From Acanthosepion lycidas (taxonomy: Eukaryota > Mollusca > Cephalopoda > Sepiida > Sepiidae): a stretch of DNA of 64,000 bases. Positions 36,817-48,814 of the stretch are shown piece by piece. Positions within the stretch are counted from its first letter, which is position 1. Every line of letters starts with the position of its first letter. Location: assembly GCA_963932145.1 (NCBI GenBank), contig OZ010571.1:118442621-118506620 (forward strand). The letters run 5' to 3'. The notes below the pieces were generated by a model that saw only the letters and a program-made list of their open reading frames with translations, was not told the origin of the DNA and ran no database searches. The translations under genes and the position numbers were made by a program.

Positions 36817-38480
36817 TTTAAACAGCATTCATCTAAACGTACGCTTTTTGAACGCTCTGTGCAATTAATTTGTGTATATCTAAGTTTGTATTTATTTATA
36901 TGTGTCTTTTACAATCTAGCTGGTTTTATTTTTGTGTTGTGTTTGTAATTAATTTTCTTTTTAGCTTGTAAATATTTCATACAATGCATTTGTTTAAAAC
37001 CTCAAGCGATGTATAATGACTAGTAGAGGTGCTTTTATTTGCTTAGAGCAAAAAGAAGCGAGAAGGTAACATTAACTACAACACATGACATATGTGCGTA
37101 CGAACAACGCAGAACCGAAAGGTGAAAGTTCATGCACAATTTTAAACAGAAATAAGGGAAGGTGTTCTCTAAATTGTTTCTCTTGAGGCGAACGGAATTA
37201 AGGATAGTGAAAAAGTTTTCGGACATTAAATTTAACTCAAGATTATAGAGTTCTCTTTTCTTGCCCAAGTTTATATTGAAGCCTTCGTAAAGATGTATGT
37301 AAAAAGTAATGTTAAGCTTTGCATTGATACGTTTTGTTAATTTAGCAAACAGTTTTGACGTATTTATTTTCTTATTATTTGTCTGATATAATTTATTAAA
37401 CTGAAAATGATTTGTTGTTTAAAAAATAAATTTACCCTCTTGTTTCTTTTGTAATTCATTTATTGCATTCCATGTTGTTTAAATTAGGGTCAACGCTTGG
37501 GTTCATAATTAAGAACTGATTGAGATTAGATTTTTCTTTCACTGTTAACTTTGTTTTCTACAAATTAAATCACGGTGATTTAATCTATTGTTTCAGGTCT
37601 TGTGAGTGAAAAACCAACAATGATAAGAGTAGTTACAGAATTGAAGAAATGGGCGAAAATCTTCACATGCATGAACTCGAACCTGAAATTTCCGAGCGTG
37701 TGGCACCGCCCCAACTTTCCTTATTTCAATGGCGACATTCTCTGACTAAGAGGCATCATGATTATCAATGATATGTTATCAGTAACGATAGCCATTTTGG
37801 TCGACAAAGAATGCTCACTGAATACAGTGATGCAATATCCCACCATTGACTTAATTTCGGGGTTAACATCTTTTTGACACACCAACTGCGTAGTTCGCGC
37901 CTTTACTAGTTTTGCCCTCTGCACAATTTTGTCGGGGATTAACATATAGCAAGTAAACTTCCTACTGTTTCCAAAGAAAGACATATGACAGTTGTCACCT
38001 CTCAGAGAGAGATTACCCCTGTTTGGGGCGCTGACAGACATTCTACGGCGAAACGTACATTAAATCCTCTCTATATCACACGATTGCTAAAAAACACGGT
38101 TACAGCTACATGGCCTCGGTAACTTTAACTTCAGTCATTCGTTATCCAATTTTGTTCTTTTCGAGTAGAGCGTAAAAGTTTAAATATTAGTATAATTTTG
38201 ACCGATCAGATGTTAATCTCGGCGTTGGTCAATTATGAACAATTCTAAGTAATGAGATTATATCGTCAATTGGTGTAGCCTAAAGATAATTATGTGATGA
38301 ATCTAACCTAAGCTTTGTAAAATTATATATTTACCTAATATATACATTGTTTCAGATAAATTGGTATAATTTCGTAATCTTATAGCTTGACCTATTCCTA
38401 TTAAGATGAACTAAGATTTTAATAACATGTGGAGAAATAACTCAAAGTTCAGTTTAATATTTTATGCTTTTCTTTTCCTG
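36812..38480. other. No gene recognised
   Basis: The 106-codon minus-strand frame at 37721-38041 has no recognised motif. A perfect 10-bp palindrome with a 1-nt centre lies at 37564-37584. Confidence 0.45.
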
Positions 38481-38481
38481 G

Positions 38482-38670
38482 TATAGAATTGTCCTTCTCT
38501 GACAAAGAGAAGGTGTTTTGTATGCTACAGTATGTTTGGACTAGGTCGAAAAGGACTGTGCAGTGTGCATTTTTGATAGAATTTACTAAAAATGCATCAG
38601 ATTCAATGCAGATTTAGACACTGCATAAGACATTCGAAGAGAAAGGATATGCAGTGCTGAAGGATCTGGA
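38482..38670 (+). pseudogene. DUF4817-like (transposase N-terminal) fragment
   Basis: The frame reads ELSFSDKEKVFCMLQYVWTR, then VQCAFLIEFTKNASDSMQI-stop-TLHKTFEEKGY. This resembles the helix-turn-helix DUF4817 domain (EKxFCVLEYxRTxSxxTVQxAF...WHKxFxExG) found in invertebrate transposon-derived proteins. One TAG interrupts it and no catalytic domain follows. Assignment rests on pattern memory only. Confidence 0.5.
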
Positions 38671-39146
38671 CACCCACAAGTATGAAAAGAGGTGGTCGAG
38701 TTTTGCGTATATCGAATATTTGTGAATACTTGTGAAATCTTTCATGAAGTGTACATAACTTTGGATATCTCATTCATCTAGTAACGAATAAATCCTATTC
38801 TGCTCAACGATAAGCCTCTTTATTTTTATTTGTTTATATTATACAGTTGCACAGATATTTACAACTCAATCTACATCAATTTGTTTTTTTATAAACACCC
38901 GTATATATTATTATATAATATGAATAAAAATTAAGCAGGTATTATTCTTCCTGGGTGCATGAATCAGAATAAAATTTGTTTATGCGCCATGTCTTTTTTT
39001 GAAGTTTGAAATCAAGACTCTCCACAAGTTTATAATTTTATTATTGTAAATAATCTTTGAATATGTATCATCCAAATTTTTACTTCCTTTGCCACTAATC
39101 TACACAAAAGCGATAATTTATGGTCGTAAGGACGGTCAGTGAGTTT

Positions 39147-39180
39147 CACATTATCAAAAAAAAAAAAAAATGATAATGTG
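39147..39180. repeat. Hairpin with a poly-A loop
   Basis: CACATTATCA (39147-39156) and its complement (39171-39180) flank a run of 14 A. Confidence 0.85.
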
Positions 39181-39234
39181 ACTGAGATATTTCAGGTTAT
39201 TTCTGATTGTGTACATAAATTTTCTTTTCTTTTT

Positions 39235-39530
39235 ATTTTATTCCTCCGTCTTTCTGACATATTTTCTCCATGCTATTTCCAGCATTCGTCGATAGAAACT
39301 CATTTCTGTTAATTCAAGTCTCAAATTCATCTGTCTGGAGATTGCCCGGCATTTCCTTGCCTATAAAATATTATATATGTGAACGTTTGACTATTATTTT
39401 ATACGTTGCTTAATTAATGAAAGGCATCATTCGTAGATATTTAAAGTCATATAACTGCTTCATTTTTACACCACCAATACTCAACTCACTCCTTTAGGCT
39501 CTCTATTTTTGTTAAAAATGGTGTCTGTCG
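39235..39530 (-). pseudogene. RTE-like LINE fragment
   Basis: The minus strand reads QMNLRLELTEMSFYRRMLEI then WRKYVRKTEE, and upstream a LYDFKYL block. The intervening part of the family consensus is deleted or unreadable. Confidence 0.65.
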
Positions 39531-39574
39531 TTTTACAAAAACAGTTATTTCTATGCGCGTACATTTATTAAATA

Positions 39575-39664
39575 TTAGGTTGGTGCAAAAATAATGACGT
39601 AATAATGTCGTTTTTTGACGTCAAAAAACGACGTTATTACGTCATTATTTTTGCACCAACCTAA
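39575..39664. mobile_element. Mariner-type MITE, 90 bp
   Basis: Perfect TTAGGTTGGTGCAAAA terminus and complement, halves complementary nearly end to end around TTTTGACGTCAAAA, TA on both flanks (39573-39574 and 39665-39666). Second subfamily, with the GACGTAATAATGTCG internal segment. Confidence 0.92.
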
Positions 39665-40660
39665 TAGTTTTTTCTGTTTTAATTTTGCTTTTAGCCAACC
39701 AAACAATGACATCATCCTATCGTATCTTGTTAAGATTTTGTTTAAGCGATTGTTCGTCAACAAATCTTTATTTTTTTCTCAAGTCTTGTAAGTTTTAGTC
39801 ATAAAACTCGTCTAGTTGTATAGGTTAAATAAATGAGATGAGAAACATTTGCTTTAAATCTATTGATATATTTGTTTGTTTAATAAATTTGGTATGTGTT
39901 CTTTTACAGGCTGTTTTTTCCAGGTAGGGACTACGGAGGACTTAATTGTAACTTCAAACTTACCTGAGCGCATCAAGAATGTTTGACATGAACAATCCTC
40001 TATAGTAAATATGTAAAATGATTATATTTCAGAACCCAATTCCTAGGCCTACGTATTTTGTGCACTGTTCTCAACAAAATAACTGTGTAGGGAATATATG
40101 AGAAAATTATTCATGGCGTTCAATAGACGAATCATCTTTCATCTGTCCGCGATCCCATTCTATTCGCTCTACCGAATATTAGCTCTTTTCTCGAAGACAA
40201 ATAACCGAAGATGCTTCATTCTTTAAGGAACAGTCTTCAAAGCAGAAGAGGAAATGTAATCGATAACCGAGTCATTCGTTCGTGAAAAGTATTTAACTAA
40301 TTGCTGATTTGGGAGCAGAAGTTTACAAAGTGTTATCAGCAACAGCAAAATGGTCGGAGTGATATCGACTGTGATTTACATTGAAATGTTTCGTATTTGT
40401 TGGTAGAGAAAAAGATGCCGTTTTGACTTTGCTTTTGGAAAATTGTCTTGTTTTATTTCGAGCTACATAAGTACAGAAACAACATAAAGAAATCTTTCAA
40501 TCAGAAATTCTATCAACTATTCACAGAGGAACGCCTATAGAACTTCACACTTGTATATGGAAACGTAAACTATTATCAGTAAGTCAAAATGGTTCACATT
40601 TTACCGGTCTTGTAACCATAGAATTAAAATGCATCACGATTCTGGATTTCGTGCACTCAA

Positions 40661-40664
<4 letters not shown>
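39665..40664. other. No recognisable feature
   Basis: No supported gene or repeat. Confidence 0.4.

Positions 40665-40733
<69 letters not shown>
40665..40733. repeat. (AT)n
   Basis: Perfect AT array. Confidence 0.97.
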
Positions 40734-40735
<2 letters not shown>

Positions 40736-40869
40736 AAGGTAAATATACAGTGGAAAAGTAGATACGCATTTAAATTATTTTTCTGTGTATCATGTCCTTT
40801 CAAATAAAGTGAACATGTCTCTAGACAAATTTCTGTTTTTCTAGACTTTAATCAACAATATCTTTTCGC

Positions 40870-41640
40870 TATCTCTCCTAAGCCAGCTGCTGCTATTTAC
40901 ACAAGCTAGTCGGTTAAATTTTGCTCTCTTCTATTCAATATCTCCTGTGAGTGTCAAATTACCAAACCCTCTTTGCTCATTATGTGTACTATATATTTCA
41001 ACTATCTACCAATGCCATTTTTGTTTTTTTATTTTTCTTAAAATTTCCGTCGTTGCTCACATGTTCAATCCATGTTTTTTCTTAGTATTGTTCTGGAAAA
41101 TAATATTTCTATTGCCTGAAGTCTTTCCTTCGTCTTTGTTTTGATTATCCGGCTTTCATTTCCATACAGGAGAAACTGTATAGTATCAATGTTCAATAGT
41201 GTTCTCTTTGTAACGGATTTTTCCTGTTTCTTACTATTTTGTTTAGACTTTGGAAGGCATCTTTCTCAATCCCAATGTCTCTTTCGGATTTTGGCATTAA
41301 ATTTTGCGTCGCGTTTTGAAACACTTTCTATATATTTACATTTGTTCTTGCTTCATTTTGATGTTTCCAGTTCGTACTTCGCAAATTGGACTCTTCCATT
41401 TGTTTACAACCAAACATTCCGATTTTTTTATGATTCATCCTTAGTCCTTGCTTTCATTTAGTATCTTCTGTAGGATTCCCTGTAATTTCGATTCAGTGAC
41501 CGCTTTTAACATCATGTCATCTGCACATCTGTTTTAATGATGATGGCCACCAATAATGAATCCTGGTAGGACTTCTAATTCTCTCAGGATTCCTTCACTG
41601 TAACAATAAAGGTTGAAAAACCTAATGAGAATAATTATCC
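40870..41640 (-). pseudogene. RTE-like LINE reverse transcriptase, longest copy of this family
   Basis: From 41640 leftward, frames give FFNLYCYSEGILRELEVLPG (before motif C), CADDMMLKAVTESKLQGIL (motif C, ADD kept), KSECLVVNK, then LLYGNESR-like, HVSNDGNF and HIMSKEGL segments. Stops and frameshifts occur throughout. It covers the second half of the RT domain and the C-terminal tail. Confidence 0.75.
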
Positions 41641-41642
41641 TT

Positions 41643-41895
41643 AACGTTGAGTAATGGATAGCGGCTCACATTGCGGAATCAGAGAGCCGAGTTCGAATTC
41701 CATTCAGATCCATTACATTCACGTACGTGCTTATACTCTTGGGAAATGTATGAATCTTCTTCTCCCACAGCTAAGGCTAAATAGCAGGACATACCTGATT
41801 CTATAGTATTGTATGGCAACTGGTCTACCGCAGAAAGAAATGGCAACCAGTAGCATAAAAAAAAATCTGCTTCCTCAGTCATGTATCGAAATATA
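41643..41895 (+). mobile_element. tRNA-derived SINE
   Basis: Head: TGAGTAATGGATAGCGG (41648-41664), box A-like. GTTCGAATTC at 41691-41700 contains a perfect box B. The spacing suits a tRNA head. The body continues to about 41895 without a clear tail. Confidence 0.6.
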
Positions 41896-42937
41896 CATGA
41901 TCGCCTAAGCGTGTATCATTCATGGCACATAATTAGTGACTGAGCTTATGCCCCATTTTTTGTATTTACTGAATTCATTTTCTGATTTAAGCTTCATAAA
42001 TGTAAAAATAGCATTTCAGTCCAAATAGTATATAATATTAATTTATACGCATGATAATTTCACGGATTCTCAAAGAGAAATAAAGGTACATAGAAAATGG
42101 CTTAAAAATAATTGACGGCAAGAAAAGTATTTATGCATAGAAAAAAGTACAAAATCGCAAATCTATAGAGGGGGCGAAGGATTATAATACAAATATGATG
42201 AGCGCAACTTAATTACAGTATCTGGGAGATATACATTTTTTGACTAAGGCCAGTACGGTTAAGATGACTCTGATTTCGTGTTAGCACAGATATCGACACC
42301 TTCAGAACAGTTTCAAAGGTGCCATAAGATTTGATCGCGTAACTTGTGCGATATATTCTTTCTGACAAATTGAGCTTACTGAGATTTTAACTAGGGTTTC
42401 ATGGTCGAAAGTGAAATGTTCAATTCACTTGGAGTTTCGACCAGATATATTGAATTTACAGGCTTTATCTGATGCAGTTACTGATGTGATCATGGCTTCG
42501 CTGTTTACACTTTACCTCCTTCTCTTGGCCGCTTCGCGCTGATGTAAGGTAAGTATCGTATATCCCCAGCCTACTACGGACTGACTGCAGGTTCAACGAG
42601 ATCAAATATTGTTTACAAACCTCCTTAAATCGAAGCCATGTTTGGCTAGTTTTTTTATTATTTCTGCAGAGTGAGAATCGTTCGTATTTACTTAGTCTTT
42701 CATTCTTCAGTCTTTGCCAACCAAGCAATGAAGTCGATGCCCCAGAAGACAGTACATTCCTGGAAACTGTGATCATCTGTTTCATATCATCTTTTTAGTA
42801 TGTTTGGTTGAATAATATCGACATATGTATATTTATTTTAAGCCTCTTGAATTCTCTGTTCGACTTCTTAATGTCGATATTAAATTCATTAAAGGCGGCT
42901 CTGTTGTTTTTTTTTTAAATTTTATTTTCCCAAGTAC
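41896..42937. other. No recognisable feature
   Basis: The 106-codon minus-strand frame at 42465-42785 has no known motif. Confidence 0.4.
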
Positions 42938-42965
42938 TTTCAGTCGCATCCGAGATCTTCTTCAG
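42938..42965 (-). other. Hammerhead-like core, isolated
   Basis: The minus strand reads CTGAAGA (42965-42959), a weak stem and GAAA (42941-42938). Stem I and a cleavage site were not found, so this is a partial or decayed motif. Confidence 0.3.
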
Positions 42966-43044
42966 TGGAGAACTGCCAAGACAAAAATTAATGTAACTGC
43001 TAGTTGTGATTTTCTTGTAAACACGTATGAAACGCTCTCTGTTA

Positions 43045-43311
43045 TAATTATTTTAAACGCGCACGGACGTGCTCTGTTATAATATATATTATAACAACTC
43101 AGTATAATATTATAATATATAAAGTATATTAAAAATATATTTACCAATTTTGGGGGTGGGTTCCTCACACCAAATTACAATAATTATTTTAAACGCGCAC
43201 GGACGTGCTCTGTTATAATATATATTATATCAACTCAGAATAGTATTGTAATATATAAAGTATATTAAAAATATTTTTACCAATTTTGGGGGTGGGTTCC
43301 TCACACCAAAT
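43045..43311. repeat. Two-unit tandem duplication, about 136 bp
   Basis: Units 43045-43180 and 43181-43311 are about 95 percent identical by eye. Each contains ACGCGCACGGACGTGCTC, a TTATAATATATATTATA palindrome and TTTTGGGGGTGGGTTCCTC. Confidence 0.95.
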
Positions 43312-45109
43312 CAAGGACAAAATTCTATATGAAAATATGTCCGCAAATCCTTACTTTTTGTGCTATTAAATGTTATGCTGTCGAATGTACAATCCAAAAT
43401 ACAATCAAGAATTACTTTTTACCTTAGGGTGTACTGCCATGGATCCCGTCTCAGTAACGTAAGGATAACCAGCAGCAAAATTTGGATGTCTAAGATTCCT
43501 TCGGTCTGGAAACGTAATGCGATACAGCCGTGCAGACTCGCGTATTTTACTATTCGCACGGCTGTGTGTAAAAAATCTGTCTGCTTGGTCACGATTAAAA
43601 ATCATGCCATTGTTAAACGGAACACATCTCAGTAAACACAGTACTATATACGTTAAACGTTGAAGACAGACTAGCAACAAAGATACACGAATGAAAAATG
43701 TAACCTAGTCCTATGACACCACAGAGCCATCTACCATAATTTTTCTTTAAGCTAATTAACTCAAAAATGAAGGTTTTGCGGTTATATGTTTATATGGACT
43801 TTCATCCTTATTTTCGTGTAAGGAACACATCCCCAAATTTTGTAAAATTATTTTTGATACACCCTGTAAATATGGTGATATTACGGCAGGATTTTGCAAA
43901 ATTGAATTACTACAATCTTATATGATTTATGTGCTTACATTTAACTAATGAAATTTTTATATCGATGCCAAAATAAAATCATTGAACCGATTTTAATTTT
44001 CAGCGGTAGCTAATTGAGTACATCTTGCACTAATTCACTTGAGAAAGATTTGAAGCCATTCTCTCTCTTTCTATGAACGTAAGATTATGATACAATTTGC
44101 TTTTAAAAATTGATTGGAGCAAACAATAACAGCGACGGAAACTGAATTCTAAAGAAACCTGTTCCAGCAGGTTGTCATGTTGCAGCTCTTGACTGCTGTA
44201 CATCGCCTATGGATTAGATGCATGAGAGGGTATATGTAATTAAGTATATACACACTACAATCATGCATGCCTATGTAGCGATATTAGTGTCAACTTATAT
44301 CTTGTTAAATGTAGAATATTAGAGAGGCATCACAAAATTAGTTTCAGACATTTATTGCCTTTCTGATTATCAGATAAGTGGCTATTTGAGGTTATAGTGT
44401 AGTGTTGAAGGTCATCCGCGCTATATGCAAAAATAATTTTTCGGTTCGGTCGACTAGTAGCCAAAAATGGATTTTATGTAATTCATAATTTAAACAAAAA
44501 TATTATTCTAGGTTGTGGGAAATTGGAGGGTGTATTTACCAGAGTTTACGAGTATTACGCATTAAATATACATCGGTGACTTTAGAAAATTAATTCCTTA
44601 TAGCGAATCTACCTTTCAAATGTTTCCATTTAACAAGATATCGGCTGTCACTGATAACGCTACAACTATTCGCGGCAACAATAGAGATGTCAACAGGCTC
44701 ATGGCAGAACATTTCTGTCACGTGGGTGGAGAAGGCAAATGATAAAACATATTTAGCAGATATAAGAATAAACATATTTGGGAATACGCATGTCTATAAC
44801 TACTGCGATATTTTAGTAACTAAATACTTAGACATTCCCGGAACAAGATAGAGTAAATTGCCACGACGCCATTAATAATAATAAAGTAAGATGATAGTAT
44901 TTCTACTAACTAAAAGCCACTTGGTAACCATATTTCATCATGAGATAAATAGTTGCGATCTGATTTAACGAAGCCTAAATTTTAACGTATAACTACGTCT
45001 GCATTGCAATTTAATTAAACCAAACTACTCAATGCTGTATTTTGTTCTCTGATATAAACGTTTGTAAGCCTAAGGTGCATGTAGTGGATGTGGAATTGAT
45101 AGTGGCAAG
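43312..45109. other. No recognisable feature
   Basis: Short overlapping frames on opposite strands only. Confidence 0.4.
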
Positions 45110-45239
45110 GCATGAGATATCCAGATGACGAGCTTGAATTTCAGTCGGGTTCGTTACTTATGCAAAGACACTTCGGAAAGGGGGGGATCCATCCTATCCC
45201 CTGTTCTGTATATTCGAAAAATCTTATTAGAGAAAAGAT

Positions 45240-45345
45240 GCGCTCTCCAGCAGGTTTCGAACGAGCGTCCTACTTAGCAGGACAAAACCGTCGTTACATC
45301 CAACTTGATTTAGACCAACTTCACCTGGAAAGGTCTAACAGATTT
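45240..45345 (-). mobile_element. tRNA-like SINE fragment
   Basis: The minus strand has a perfect box B GTTCGAAAC and, upstream, a 5-bp stem GTCCT/AGGAC enclosing a 7-nt GCTAAGT loop, like an anticodon arm. No good box A was found. Confidence 0.4.
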
Positions 45346-45414
45346 TCGCAATATTCATATCTGCTCAGTTTCGTAGCCTGACGTAAACAAAAAAAAAATA
45401 TTTGGCTTTGTTTG

Positions 45415-45530
45415 ATCGATAAGATCCTTCGTGACCGAGATGGTATAAAAGCCCGTCGGATCTAACAGAAATTTCTCCTGCTAAGAGTGATGCAGGATCG
45501 TATCCGGACGGCGGGTGCATTTTTTCGTTT
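45415..45530 (+). mobile_element. tRNA-like SINE head
   Basis: CGTGACCGAGATGGTATAAA resembles the D-arm of a Leu/Ser-type tRNA. GATCGTATC at 45495-45503 is one mismatch from box B. The boxes are set apart as in a long-variable-arm tRNA. Confidence 0.45.
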
Positions 45531-45615
45531 ATATAATTTCTCGAATATTCAGGCCGTTAGACAAAATAAATAAATATACTCTTTAATAAATAAACGGAAC
45601 GTCTACTAGTCCACT

Positions 45616-45617
<2 letters not shown>

Positions 45618-45698
<81 letters not shown>

Positions 45699-45748
45699 TC
45701 TAAATCGATCAAGTTATAAAATAATTCGAATTAAGAAAAAAGTCCGTG

Positions 45749-45799
<51 letters not shown>
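45618..45799. repeat. Two (AT)n arrays
   Basis: AT at 45618-45696 and 45753-45799, separated by a 56-bp unique spacer. Confidence 0.97.
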
Positions 45800-45801
<2 letters not shown>

Positions 45802-46400
45802 ATAAGTTAAATATTGAAGTCCTTCATCCATCATGTCGCATAATGACACGCACACATGTTCTATCTGTATTTGAGCTATAGACAGGGAAATGACAGGATA
45901 CTATGCAACCAGTTTTCATGCAACTATTGACCCGTCGTAAATCTCTTAAACTAATCTTTTTTCATGCATAATGAAATGTGTACCTTTTTCTTCAGTTATT
46001 TCTCTGAATAAATTGTCCTAAATTCATACTTTTGATCTATTGTTGTTCAAATAATTATTAGCGTGTTGTAATAAACATAGTTTTTATACTTTAAAGAAGA
46101 GAAAATTATTATACATGGTTAAAAAAAGTGAGGTAAAATACTTTATTAGAAATTATATTATGACAAAAAGAAACAAAAATATGATTACATTTTAGTCTCG
46201 TCAAATTATCATTCTTTAGCCTTTATTAATGCAACACACATTTTTGGCATTCGTTGCAAAAGTTTCTCAAAGTTTAAGTTTCATAATCAATTCTATTTCT
46301 TTTTTTTATTGCCTCTTTTTCATTTTTTTTTTTTTTCACTCTTCTGACAAGTTCATCCTATGCTAATTCTCGGATTGGCTACACATTTTAAAACTGTAAT
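45800..46400. other. No recognisable feature
   Basis: AT-rich DNA without supported features. Confidence 0.4.
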
Positions 46401-46577
46401 GTATATATATATATATATATATATAGTCCATTCTTGATACCCGTGACCAGGCGGTGGACTCCGTCTAAGAAACTCAGGAGTCGGAATACTGAAGGTAACA
46501 TCAATCAACTAATTGTCAAAGTTTTAGCATATATTAATTCTCTCTCACACACACTCTCTCTCTCTCTCTTTCTCTCT

Positions 46578-46629
<52 letters not shown>
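46401..46629. repeat. (AT)n, (CT)n and (AT)n
   Basis: AT at 46401-46425, CA/CT-rich at 46541-46577 and AT at 46579-46629, with a unique segment between the first two. Confidence 0.95.
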
Positions 46630-46633
<4 letters not shown>

Positions 46634-46780
46634 ATTTCTGAAATGATGTATTATAACTCTATGTACATGTAATGTGTGTGTAGCTTCAGATAAAAAATAA
46701 TATATACACTTTCAAAAAAGTAATGTTCGTTAATTTTTCTGATTTTACGAAGTGTGTCTGACAGCGAATTTTTTAGCGAC

Positions 46781-46782
<2 letters not shown>

Positions 46783-46828
<46 letters not shown>

Positions 46829-46837
46829 TAAATATAA

Positions 46838-46923
<86 letters not shown>

Positions 46924-46945
46924 CTGTGTGTGTGTGTGTGTGTGT
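46783..46945. repeat. (AT)n, (CA)n, (AT)n and (GT)n
   Basis: Compound array with CA on one side and GT on the other of a central AT block, making a potential imperfect palindrome. Confidence 0.95.
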
Positions 46946-48324
46946 ATGTATGTTTGTTTGTTTGCTTGTGTGCGTGCCTGTGTTTATAAGACTGGTTTTC
47001 TATGAATATTATTTATTTGCTTCTTTTCAATGTGTTTCGCTGTTTTTTCGATGTGTTCCACCATCAAAGTTCGAGTAAATTTTTGAATTGAAAGGAAATC
47101 AAAACACACTGAATATCGTCAATGAAAGAAAAGAAATAAATTCTTCTCAAGAACTCGCCGTTAGTTGCAAGGTGTTCACACTGAATATTACAAAAGAAAT
47201 AAATATGGCAGATGTTGAACTGGGAAGGACGCTACGTAGGCCAGGTCATAAAAGAAATGAAGCCAAAATTTTCCTTCATTTTTACTTTAGTTCTGGCATT
47301 TTTGTTTCATCTATAATCTGAATTTTTAAAATGTTATTTTGTCAACCTAACTCTATTTACTTGTCTCGCTTTCTTTCCCTTATTCCATATTTATCACTCT
47401 CTCCCCCTCTCTATCTTTCTCTATTTCACTTCCTTCCTTCCTTTGAAACTATTGTGTCTTCGCTTTTGAATGACAGCATCATGCTTAGCTAGAACTTATC
47501 GGGGATGGTAGAGGGCGCTTTTGTTGAGTTTACAGCAAACGAAAAACTGATTACAACAAGGAAATATATCTCGAACTATTGCCTGTAATGTCGCGACCGC
47601 TGTGTTAAAGAGACAGAGTAAGACGAGAGATTTGCCAAACATCTGTTTTTCTATTCGCCCTTTGCCCAACCCTCGACACAAAGGAGAATATCTCATCAGA
47701 GGAAATTCGTCCGCGAGTTAGCCAAAATTCTCTTAGAAATCTCTCTTCACACATTGCAGTAGGCCCATTCGCGTCAGTAACACAAAGGAGATCCGAAAAA
47801 GGAGAAACGTAGTTTCGTTGATCGGCCCACGAAACTGTTTTCGCCACAATGACGCCTGTAAAATGTAATTTCCGGCGGTTAAAAGAAACTGTTAGCATTT
47901 CGTTTTCTTCTGGCCATCGTCACCTTGCTCTAAAGTTACCCCCTCTGCTTGTAGATTCCTCTTCTGCTTTCTATTTATGTTTAATTCACAGCATTCTTTT
48001 CTTATTTTCTTTCTTTATTTCTTCATCTATTCTTCCATAAAATACGCTGGCTTCTTTCTAAATCGAAAATTATCTATGTGTGAATACATACATTAATAGT
48101 TCAAGTGAATTTGCGCAATACGTTAACTGATTGCCTCTATTCTGCTGGCGTCGATGATAGGCATTGAAACCAACATAGAAATCATTATTTCATAAGACGG
48201 TTTTCAAGAAAATTATTTCTCTCATAATCGTATGATTGGCGCCGCACAGTCTTCAAAACCCCTATTTATTTCATTTATCATTGTGGCATATTATTGAATA
48301 TCATATAAATACAATATCGATATA
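46946..48324. other. No gene recognised; relatively CpG-rich at 47490-47900
   Basis: The 47490-47900 segment has clearly more CG dinucleotides than its surroundings and overlapping minus-strand frames of 97 and 66 codons, but I recognise no domain or splice structure. It could be an exon, a promoter or a young unrecognised repeat. Confidence 0.35.
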
Positions 48325-48405
48325 TTTGGTTGGTGCAAAAATAATGTCGTTTTCTCACATAGTAACATATGTGAGAAAAACGACATTCTTTTTGCACCAA
48401 CCTAA
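48325..48405. mobile_element. Mariner-type MITE, 81 bp
   Basis: Terminus TTTGGTTGGTGCAAAA and complement, same subfamily as 5519-5598 (internal TCTCACAT...ATGTGAGA). The left TA is intact; the right flank is CA. Confidence 0.88.
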
Positions 48406-48814
48406 CATGTTTTATTCCGCTTAATTTTTTTATTGTTTTTTTTTTTATTTGTTAGATGATTTTAAGAGAGATTACATTTAGCTACTTGTAAACAATCGAT
48501 TTGGATTGTATTTTAGAGATTTATATCGGCCAGCAATTAAATTAATTGATAAAATTTATTTATTAATGAAGATTTATAAATTCATATAAATTTAATTCGT
48601 ACGAAAATATATTTAAACTAATGCAAATCTGTGTAGTATTTGTTTTCATTCTAAGTTATGAGGTGGAAGAAAACAAACATGTTAGTCATATTAATTTTTA
48701 AATTTAAATTAGTCAAGGATGTGTCTTTTCAGCGAATTCATTCAACGTTTGCAGCTAGGAATCATAATATTACAGGAAGTCAGAACCTAATATGTTAGCT
48801 TAACAATATACCTA
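48406..48814. other. No recognisable feature
   Basis: AT-rich DNA. Confidence 0.4.

Noticed and set aside
43855..43870. TACACCCTGTAAA as a transposon terminus
   Set aside because: A single short match with no inverted partner or target duplication.
47605..47898. 97-codon minus-strand frame as a gene
   Set aside because: No recognisable domain, overlaps another frame, and no start or splice support beyond CpG richness.
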